Below, piece by piece: positions 1 to 6,455 of a stretch of 7,680 nt of DNA; positions within the stretch are counted from its first letter, which is position 1; each line of letters begins with the position of its first letter. A program made the position numbers and the translations under genes. Below the pieces are notes generated by a model that was given only the letters and a program-made list of their open reading frames with translations, made no database searches and was not told where the DNA came from. Origin of the DNA: DSXH01 sp964532065. Its GTDB lineage: Bacteria > Bacteroidota > Ignavibacteria > Ignavibacteriales > Melioribacteraceae. The stretch spans positions 1 to 7,680 of the forward strand of contig CAZHHG010000108.1 in NCBI GenBank assembly GCA_964532065.1. Direction: 5' to 3'.

Positions 1-1035
<1,035 letters not shown>

Positions 1036-1072
1036 ATTGGCAAATATTTCAAAAGTAATAGTATTAAAAATT

Positions 1073-1092
1073 TGGTTGTATTATTTCAACCA
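1073..1092 (-). terminator. Possible terminator for the minus-strand cluster
   Basis: On the minus strand TGGTTG and CAACCA form a 6-bp stem with an 8-nt loop, followed by AA and five T residues. It lies 43 bp past the DUF302 stop, between convergent genes, where a terminator is expected. The stem is short and only half GC, so this is a weak call from sequence alone. Confidence 0.35.
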
Positions 1093-1106
1093 GTGTTATA
1101 ACACTG
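1091..1106. repeat. Perfect 16-bp palindrome between convergent genes
   Basis: CAGTGTTATAACACTG is identical to its own reverse complement. As RNA it could form a 6-bp stem with a TATA loop on either strand, 56 nt past the ettA stop, but the downstream TTAATAAG is only weakly U-rich. It shares two bases with the adjacent 1073-1092 dyad, so the two hairpins would be mutually exclusive. It may be a weak bidirectional terminator or a protein site; which one cannot be told from sequence. Confidence 0.5.
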
Positions 1107-1134
1107 TTAATAAGAATATCGTTTTAAACAGTTT

Positions 1135-1518
1135 TTAAATATTGTGTAAAACCTTTTCCAGTTTAGCAGAAACTTCTGAGGCAATTTCTTCAAGAGCCGG
1201 ATTTCCGACACTCTTCATTGATTCCATTGGATTAACAAAACTAACATGAACTTTATTTTCTTTTTCCTGGACAACCACATTGCAAGGGAGCAGGACGCCT
1301 AGTGTATCCTCGGTCTGTAACGCTCTGTGAGCAAAAGGCGGATTACATGCCCCAAGAATTCTGTATTTACGGAAATCAACATCCAGTTTTTTCTTTAATG
1401 TTTCTTTTACGTCTATTTCAGTGAGTACACCGAATCCTTCTTTTTTCAGTTCCTCTGTCACTTTTACAATTGTTTCATCGAATGAATAATCAACGGTCTT
1501 TGAATTATGATAGCCCAT
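1135..1518 (-). CDS. DUF302 domain-containing protein
   Basis: A 127-residue soluble protein, essentially one DUF302 (PF03625) domain, with no signal peptide or membrane segment. Family hallmarks are FGVLTEIDVKETLKKKL at about 29-45, DFRKYRILGACNPPFAHRAL at about 48-67, and the LLPCNVVV strand at 76-83. The only two cysteines, Cys58 and Cys79, both sit inside these conserved motifs, with His64 close by. The biochemical function of the family is not established; a metal, heme or thiol role is speculation. The ATG at 1518 is preceded by AGAGGG at close spacing. It is the last gene of a likely bshB1-symporter-DUF302 cluster, 63 bp downstream of the symporter. Its RBS-start stretch (AGAGGGAATAATGG) nearly matches that of bshB1. 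Confidence 0.9.
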   Translation of the reverse strand: MGYHNSKTVDYSFDETIVKVTEELKKEGFGVLTEIDVKETLKKKLDVDFRKYRILGACNPPFAHRALQTEDTLGVLLPCNVVVQEKENKVHVSFVNPMESMKSVGNPALEEIASEVSAKLEKVLHNI

Positions 1519-1581
1519 TATTCCCTCTTTTTTTTTCCGTTAGATGCAAAAAATTTTTATGGGATTCGGAATTTCAGGATT

Positions 1582-3075
1582 CTATATAAAAAAGAAATTG
1601 GAAAGAATTATCACCAGAATTATCCCGATTATATTAAGTATGAATCCTGCTTTCACCATATCCCAGACCGATAATTTATGGCTTCCGAATACAATTGCAT
1701 TCGGAGGAGTACCGACCGGCATCATGAAAGCAAGTGATACTGAAAATGTAGCCGGGATCATTAATGTGAGAGGTTCTATACCTGTCTCAATCGCAAGTGA
1801 TGCAAGCACAGGCAGAATTACTGTTGTTTGTGCTGAGTTTGATGTAAGCTCGCTTGTAAAGACAACAATAGTACAGATAATTATAAGCAGTAATATTATC
1901 GGTAATCCTGACAGGCCGGCAAATTCCTGACCGATCAGCTTCGATAATCCGCTTTTTACAAATCCCTCTGCAAGAGCAAAACCTCCTCCGAAAAGCAGTA
2001 CTATATCCCAGGGCACTTTTCCTATATCATCCTGCCTTAGCAGGAAATTGAATTTATGAGAATTTGAACCGCAGGGAATCAGGAAGAGCAATAATGCCAT
2101 CGTTATAGCTACAGTGCTGTCGTCTATAAATGCCATTGACGGAAAGAGACCCGACCATCCCGGAATTTTAATCGTGCCGAGATCGAGCTCGCTTCTGAAG
2201 ACCCAGAGAAAAGCCGTAAGGAAGAAAACGACGAGAACGCTTTTCTCTTCATATGTCATTTTACCGAGTTTAATCTTCTCTTCGCGTATTATATTTTTAT
2301 CGAGGACAAGGCCGCTGTCGAACCGGTAGACTACTTTTGTCAGAACAAACCAGGTAATTATCATCATCACGGCAGCAAGAGGAACTCCGAATGCCATCCA
2401 CTCGCTGAATTTAATCATCGGTTCATCAGGAAAATTAATTTTATACATCCTCTGGAAAATCAAATTCGGTGGAGTTCCTATCAGTGTTGCAATTCCCCCT
2501 ATCGTACAGGAATAAGCAATAGCGAGCATAAGCGATTTGGAAAAATTCGAACTCCGTTCAATTCCGAATTCAGATTCAACTTTATAAATAATAGACAATC
2601 CGATCGGTAGAACCATCAAACAAGTGGCTGTGTTTGATATCCACATCGAAATAATTCCGGAAGCCACCATGAAACCGAAAATAATTTTTGCAGGACTGCT
2701 TCCGAATAATAAAATAACACTCAGTGCAATCCGTTTATGGAGATTCCATTTTTCCATGGCAATCGCAATTATGAATCCACCAACAAACAGCATAATTGTA
2801 GAGTTCATATATTCAGGCGCAATATCGGATGCCGAAACCACTCCGAGCAGAGGGAAAAGTATAAGAGGGACCAGGGATGTAGCGGCTAACGGGACCGATT
2901 CAAAGATCCACCAGACCGCCATTAATGCAGCGACAGCAGAAACAAGTTTCGCGTTATAAAACTGAGAACCGAAATCGACAAAGAACCAGATTACTGCAAA
3001 CAAAAAAAATCCGAGGAAGAAACCAATACTTTTTATATAGAAGGGATTAAATCGGAATCTGCTCTGTTGATTCAT
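1582..3075 (-). CDS. DASS/SLC13-family sodium:anion (dicarboxylate-type) symporter
   Basis: A 497-residue inner-membrane carrier of the divalent anion:sodium symporter family, which moves C4-dicarboxylates, citrate or sulfate. About a dozen hydrophobic segments are visible, from residues 14-34 through 475-496. The two inverted-repeat signature sites are present: WISNTAT (SNT at 147-149) followed by IGTPPN (199-204), and ELTSNSAQT (SNS at 412-414) followed by VGTPPNA (454-460). The usual second SNT therefore reads SNS here. A soluble loop lies at about 255-278. Length is normal for the family. The ATG at 3075 has only a weak upstream purine stretch, partly inside a 12-bp palindrome, so translation may depend on bshB1, which stops 30 bp upstream. 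C4-dicarboxylates are the likeliest substrate by family, but the substrate is not settled by the sequence; sulfate or citrate remain possible. Confidence 0.92.
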   Translation of the reverse strand: MNQQSRFRFNPFYIKSIGFFLGFFLFAVIWFFVDFGSQFYNAKLVSAVAALMAVWWIFESVPLAATSLVPLILFPLLGVVSASDIAPEYMNSTIMLFVGGFIIAIAMEKWNLHKRIALSVILLFGSSPAKIIFGFMVASGIISMWISNTATCLMVLPIGLSIIYKVESEFGIERSSNFSKSLMLAIAYSCTIGGIATLIGTPPNLIFQRMYKINFPDEPMIKFSEWMAFGVPLAAVMMIITWFVLTKVVYRFDSGLVLDKNIIREEKIKLGKMTYEEKSVLVVFFLTAFLWVFRSELDLGTIKIPGWSGLFPSMAFIDDSTVAITMALLLFLIPCGSNSHKFNFLLRQDDIGKVPWDIVLLFGGGFALAEGFVKSGLSKLIGQEFAGLSGLPIILLLIIICTIVVFTSELTSNSAQTTVILPVLASLAIETGIEPLTLMIPATFSVSLAFMMPVGTPPNAIVFGSHKLSVWDMVKAGFILNIIGIILVIILSNFFFI

Positions 3076-3078
3076 CGG

Positions 3079-3090
3079 TATTCCGGAATA
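3079..3090. repeat. Perfect 12-bp palindrome at the symporter start
   Basis: TATTCCGGAATA is self-complementary and sits three bases upstream of the symporter start codon, inside the 30-bp gap after bshB1. It overlaps the place where a ribosome-binding site would lie. It could be a small operator or chance; at this length no more can be said. Confidence 0.35.
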
Positions 3091-3105
3091 TTTTTGAGAA
3101 ACGTG

Positions 3106-3828
3106 TTAGTTCTTTTTTAAAAGATGTATTAAATCAAGTTCAATTTTCTCTTCGCAATAAAAGGGTTCTCCGTAATCTTTACCGATTTTAAATCCGAAAA
3201 CCCTGGCCCGAGCTTCAAGATTTTTAATAAAGTTCGGTTGGGAGATAAATGTCTCAGGTTCAACACTCTGGGGATTATGGAACTGTGTTGAATAAGCAAG
3301 AATCGATTTCATTTTGAGTTCGAATGTATCGCTGATATCAACTATGAAGACAGGATCGAATTCAAAGGTCTGCATATAATAGAAAAGTTTTTTAGGTCTG
3401 TATGGATTCTGAATCTTATCGTTTTCTTCGGTAACAATTTTGGGTAATCCCGAGAAGAAAAAAGCTTCCTTTATCAGCTGACTTGTTCCAATATGGTCCG
3501 GATGCCTGTCGTTGAAGTAAGGAGCAAAGACATACTGAGGTTTGTATTTTCGAATGCGGTTGATAATTACGTGAAGATAGTCCTCATTGAATTTGAGCCC
3601 GCCGTCTTTGAATCCCAGATTTTCTCTTTGTGTTATACTAAGAATTGCGGATGCTTTTTGAGCTTCAGCTTTTCTTGTATCCACCGATCCCCGAGTGCCC
3701 ATTTCCCCCTTGCTCAGGTCAATAATTCCTACTTTAAGTCCTGCAGAAGATAATTTAGCAATAGTACCTCCCATCGAAATTTCGGCATCATCCGGATGGG
3801 CTGCAAAGACAAGAACATCAAGCTCCAT
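3106..3828 (-). CDS. bshB1: Bacillithiol biosynthesis deacetylase BshB1 (PIG-L/LmbE family)
   Basis: A 240-residue zinc-dependent deacetylase that, by family, converts N-acetylglucosaminyl-malate to glucosaminyl-malate, step two of bacillithiol synthesis in the cytosol. The first motif AAHPDDAE gives His11, catalytic-type Asp13 and Asp14; the second, NDRHPDH, gives His109 and His112. The spacing His11/Asp14/His112 matches the zinc triad of characterised BshB1-like enzymes (12/15/113). DLSKGEMGTRGSVDTR (37-52), FAPYFNDRHPDH (101-112) and the QFHNPQ segment support BshB1 over generic LmbE or BshB2 proteins. The ATG at 3828 has a good AGAGGGA Shine-Dalgarno six bases upstream. It is first in a minus-strand cluster with a DASS carrier and a DUF302 protein, and divergent from gatB. 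bshA and bshC are not in the window. Confidence 0.9.
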   Translation of the reverse strand: MELDVLVFAAHPDDAEISMGGTIAKLSSAGLKVGIIDLSKGEMGTRGSVDTRKAEAQKASAILSITQRENLGFKDGGLKFNEDYLHVIINRIRKYKPQYVFAPYFNDRHPDHIGTSQLIKEAFFFSGLPKIVTEENDKIQNPYRPKKLFYYMQTFEFDPVFIVDISDTFELKMKSILAYSTQFHNPQSVEPETFISQPNFIKNLEARARVFGFKIGKDYGEPFYCEEKIELDLIHLLKKN

Positions 3829-3860
3829 TTTTCCCTCTGTAATGAGTCTAATCCGGTGTT

Positions 3861-3892
3861 CAAATTAATAATATTTTTTCGAAAGTAAACAA
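3861..3892 (-). promoter_or_regulatory. Candidate promoter for the bshB1 cluster
   Basis: On the minus strand TTGTTT (3892-3887) is followed, about 19-21 bases on, by TTAATTTG (3868-3861), one mismatch from the Bacteroidota -7 box TAnnTTTG. A sigma70-like reading (TTGTTT, 16 bases, TATTAA) also fits. It would start the transcript about 25-30 nt before the bshB1 ATG. Consensus match only. Confidence 0.3.
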
Positions 3893-3914
3893 TCCTCTTC
3901 GAATAAAAACTTTA

Positions 3915-3948
3915 CGGATTTTTAACTATTTTCGTCACAAAAAATCCG
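3915..3948 (+). promoter_or_regulatory. Leader hairpin ahead of gatB
   Basis: CGGATTTTT (3915-3923) and AAAAATCCG (3940-3948) are perfect 9-bp inverted repeats with a 16-nt loop. The 3' arm ends at the GGG (3948-3950) that is the only plausible ribosome-binding stretch before the ATG at 3956. If the transcript includes both arms the hairpin would crowd the initiation site. A second pairing is possible between TCTAATCCGG (3847-3856) and CCGGGATTAGA (3946-3956), with one bulged G. Whether the RNA begins upstream of 3915 is not known. Confidence 0.4.
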
Positions 3949-3955
3949 GGATTAG

Positions 3956-5395
3956 ATGAATAGCAAATATGAAGCGGTAATAGGACTTGAAGTTCACGCC
4001 CAACTTTCAACAGAGACCAAAATATTCTGCGGATGTTCTACAAAATTCGGTTCCGAGCCAAACACAAACGTCTGCCCTGTCTGTCTCGGCCATCCGGGAG
4101 TATTACCGGTAATGAATAAAAAAGTGGTTGAATATACAGTATTGATGGGACTGGCCACGTCATGCAGAATAAACGAACGGTCCGTATTCGCCCGTAAAAA
4201 TTATTTTTACCCTGATCTGCCCAAGGGATATCAGATTTCGCAATACGAGGAACCGATATGCGAAAACGGCAAAGTTGAAATTGAATTTAAGGACGGCTCG
4301 AAAAAAGTGATCGGAATAACGAGGATTCATATGGAAGAGGATGCGGGCAAATCGATTCACGATCAGAGCGGCTCAACTTTAATTGACCTCAACAGATGCG
4401 GCACACCGCTTATTGAAATTGTAAGCGAACCGGATCTCCGTTCACCCGAGGAAGCATATCTGTATCTTTCGAAACTGAGACAGTTAGTTACCTATTTAGG
4501 AATTTGCGACGGGAATATGGAACAGGGTTCATTGCGGTGCGACGCAAATGTTTCCGTAAGACTGAAAGGAGCTTCGGCTTTCGGTACAAAAACAGAAGTG
4601 AAGAATATGAATTCCTTCAGGAATGTTGAGCGTGCAATCGCATTTGAAATTGAAAGGCAGATAGATCTGATTGAAGATGGTAAAGAGGTTGTTCAGGAGA
4701 CACTGCTGTGGGACGCTGATTCAAATAGCGCTTTCCCGATGAGAAGCAAAGAGGAGGCACATGATTACCGTTATTTCCCCGACCCGGATCTTTTATCGAT
4801 AGTTGTAGACGGAAGATGGAAAAGTGAAATTGAAAAGCGGTTACCGGAATTACCCGATAAAAGAAGGGACAGGTTCATTTCCCTGTATCAGCTCCCCCAA
4901 TACGATTCCGAGATACTTACATCTTCCCGTCAGCTGGCCGATTATTACGAACAGGTTGTTACGGTTACAGGTGATTTTAAAACCGCGAGCAACTGGATAA
5001 TGACAGATGTACTAAAAGTTGTGAATGACCGGAAAATCACAATAGAAGAATTTCCTGTTAAGCCATTGAGCCTGGGGAAAATGATAAGAATGATAGAAGA
5101 TAAAACGATAAGCGGAAAAATTGCAAAAGAGATCTTTCCGGAAATGATAAATTCAGGGAAGGATCCGGAAGAAATTGTTAAAGAAAAAGGATTGGTTCAG
5201 ATAAGCGATACCGCCGAGATTGAAAAAGCAGTTGAGAAAGTTATTGCGGCAAATCCGAAAGATGTGGAGGAATTTCTTGCCGGTAAGGAAAAAGTACTCG
5301 GATTCCTTGTCGGACAGATAATGAAGGAGACAAAAGGGAAAGCGAATCCTCAGATTGTAAATCAGATTCTGCGTGATAGGCTGAAGAACAAATAA
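3956..5395 (+). CDS. gatB: Asp-tRNA(Asn)/Glu-tRNA(Gln) amidotransferase subunit B
   Basis: Subunit B of the GatCAB complex, which phosphorylates and amidates mischarged Glu-tRNA(Gln) or Asp-tRNA(Asn) using ammonia from GatA. At 479 residues it is full length. The N-terminal catalytic cradle starts with YEAVIGLEVHAQL, followed by four zinc-type cysteines (Cys25, Cys27, Cys40, Cys43 in FCGCS and CPVCLGHPG). Further signatures are FARKNYFYPDLPKGYQISQY, THIHMEEDAGKSIH-type sequence (here TRIHMEEDAGKSIH), DLNRCGTPLIEIVSEPD, GNMEQGSLRCDANVS and EVKNMNSFRNVERA. The C-terminal GatB/YqeY tRNA-binding domain covers about 330-477, with GKMIRMIEDKTISGKIAKE. The start at 3956 places the family motif immediately at the N terminus; its RBS is weak and lies next to a hairpin. 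gatA and gatC are elsewhere, which is common. The stop abuts that of the opposing SDR gene. Confidence 0.98.
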   Translation: MNSKYEAVIGLEVHAQLSTETKIFCGCSTKFGSEPNTNVCPVCLGHPGVLPVMNKKVVEYTVLMGLATSCRINERSVFARKNYFYPDLPKGYQISQYEEPICENGKVEIEFKDGSKKVIGITRIHMEEDAGKSIHDQSGSTLIDLNRCGTPLIEIVSEPDLRSPEEAYLYLSKLRQLVTYLGICDGNMEQGSLRCDANVSVRLKGASAFGTKTEVKNMNSFRNVERAIAFEIERQIDLIEDGKEVVQETLLWDADSNSAFPMRSKEEAHDYRYFPDPDLLSIVVDGRWKSEIEKRLPELPDKRRDRFISLYQLPQYDSEILTSSRQLADYYEQVVTVTGDFKTASNWIMTDVLKVVNDRKITIEEFPVKPLSLGKMIRMIEDKTISGKIAKEIFPEMINSGKDPEEIVKEKGLVQISDTAEIEKAVEKVIAANPKDVEEFLAGKEKVLGFLVGQIMKETKGKANPQIVNQILRDRLKNK

Positions 5396-6268
5396 TCAGA
5401 ACATTTCTCTAATTGACTGACGGAGATTTTTAGGTTGAATGCCGAATGAGCGGAGCTTATCGGTATTAAGAGAGACATCCGCAACTTTATATAGAATCCC
5501 TTCCTCCTCCATAGTAGTTTTAGTAAGAAGGTTTTTATCTAATCCGGCTTCCTCACACAGGATTTCACCAAGTTCGTATCTGGAAATTCTTTCCGGTCCT
5601 GCAAAATTTATTGTTTCACCCTTAAGGTTTTTATTAATCAGCTGTTTAATCATTAATGCAGATTCTTTAAGAGCCAAAGGAGACCGGAATTGATCTGTGA
5701 ATAATTTAACCGGATTACCCGACTTTAAGTTTTCGTACATTCGGTGGAAATTATTCCGTGAATGATTAAGTCCGAATCCGATGCTGAGGGATTCACGCAG
5801 AATTAAATAATTATCGAAGGTCTCTTTGATCTTTACCTCACCCATTAATTTTGTTTCCGCATAGAGGGATACCGGAATAAGTTTGGAATCCTCTTTAAGT
5901 ATAGAGCCTCTGTAACCGGCATACACAAGATCGGTTGAAAAATAATACAATCTTGAATTGATCCTAGCACAGATTTCAGCAATAGATTTGGTTGATACAA
6001 CGTTAATGTCATAAACCAGGTCGGCGGCTAGCGAATCGGCTTTCTCAGGGTTTGAAATTGCAGCGGTATGAATTACAATATCCGGATTGAAACCGGACAA
6101 TGCTTCTTCCAGTCGCTTGAGGTCCCTGATATCAAGTTTTATAGAATTAAATTGGCTGCAATTCCCGGCATTAAGATTGTATTGAGTAAGGATTTGGTGG
6201 TCTTTGGCCAGCTCGATATTAAGATACTGCCCTATTAAACCGCTACCACCCGAAATAAATATTTTCAT
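5396..6268 (-). CDS. RmlD-like extended short-chain dehydrogenase/reductase
   Basis: A 290-residue NAD(P)-dependent Rossmann-fold oxidoreductase resembling dTDP-4-dehydrorhamnose reductase (RmlD substrate-binding family). Cofactor site: ISGGSGLIG (5-13), with LDIRD at 45-49 and the IHTAAISNPEKAD stretch at about 66-78 as the nucleotide-contacting loop. Catalytic residues: Ser/Thr-Asp in FSTDLVYAG (110-118) and Tyr136/Lys140 in YAETK. RmlD proper usually reads STDYVFDG and YGxSK, so this is a divergent relative. No other dTDP-rhamnose genes are nearby, so the substrate is not assigned. There is no signal peptide. The ATG at 6268 begins right before the glycine-rich motif; a GGAAGA lies about ten bases upstream, rather far for an RBS. 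Its stop codon directly touches that of gatB. Confidence 0.87.
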   Translation of the reverse strand: MKIFISGGSGLIGQYLNIELAKDHQILTQYNLNAGNCSQFNSIKLDIRDLKRLEEALSGFNPDIVIHTAAISNPEKADSLAADLVYDINVVSTKSIAEICARINSRLYYFSTDLVYAGYRGSILKEDSKLIPVSLYAETKLMGEVKIKETFDNYLILRESLSIGFGLNHSRNNFHRMYENLKSGNPVKLFTDQFRSPLALKESALMIKQLINKNLKGETINFAGPERISRYELGEILCEEAGLDKNLLTKTTMEEEGILYKVADVSLNTDKLRSFGIQPKNLRQSIREMF

Positions 6269-6356
6269 TGATAAGAGTCTTCCGATAATATTTTAACTGC
6301 AATAATATTATTTTTGAAACAGAAACGGAATAACAAGTTCAATTGCTAACAATAAT

Positions 6357-6364
6357 TACTTTTG
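6357..6364 (+). promoter_or_regulatory. Candidate Bacteroidota-type -7 box for nfo
   Basis: TACTTTTG is an exact match to TAnnTTTG, the -7 element of the Bacteroidota primary sigma factor. It lies 91 bp before the nfo start and would place transcription initiation at about 6369-6372, at the first bases of the GATC array. No -33 TTG is found at the expected 19-21 bp spacing, so confidence is limited. Confidence 0.35.
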
Positions 6365-6435
6365 ATCGGGATCATGAACAAGATCATGAGCAGGATCAAG
6401 AGCAAGATCAGGATCATGAGCAAGATCAAGATTAG
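6364..6435 (+). repeat. Degenerate GATC hexamer/dodecamer array in nfo leader
   Basis: The 72 bp divide without remainder into twelve hexamers, each beginning GA. Most pair into a 12-bp unit with consensus GATCATGAGCAA. GATC occurs at 6364, 6370, 6382, 6394, 6406, 6412 and 6424: seven sites in 64 bp, where about one per 256 bp is expected by chance. Hexamer register is kept throughout, including two single hexamer steps (6364, 6406). The array leads straight into the Shine-Dalgarno purines. It is not a CRISPR: units are 6-12 bp with no spacers. Slippage-born expansion or a methylation- or protein-binding array are both possible. Confidence 0.8.
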
Positions 6436-6450
6436 GAGGAAAGAAAGGAG
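6434..6450 (+). promoter_or_regulatory. Tandem Shine-Dalgarno sequences before nfo
   Basis: AGGAGGA (6434-6440) and AAAGGAG (6444-6450) are both strong anti-16S matches. The second is five bases from the ATG at 6456 and fixes the nfo start; the first is about 15 bases away, too far to serve it directly, and continues the GA-hexamer array. Confidence 0.65.
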
Positions 6451-6455
6451 TAATA

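Noticed and set aside
1528..1536. A9 tract on the minus strand near DUF302 as a phase-variation switch
   Set aside because: It lies upstream of the RBS, outside both reading frames; length changes would not shift a frame. A mild effect on expression is possible but not supported.
1544..1930. Plus-strand frames antisense to the symporter (also 2114-2329 and 2624-2959)
   Set aside because: They mirror a confidently identified membrane protein and show no independent features.
6364..6435. Short repeats read as a CRISPR array
   Set aside because: Units are 6-12 bp, contiguous and degenerate, with no spacers and no cas genes nearby.
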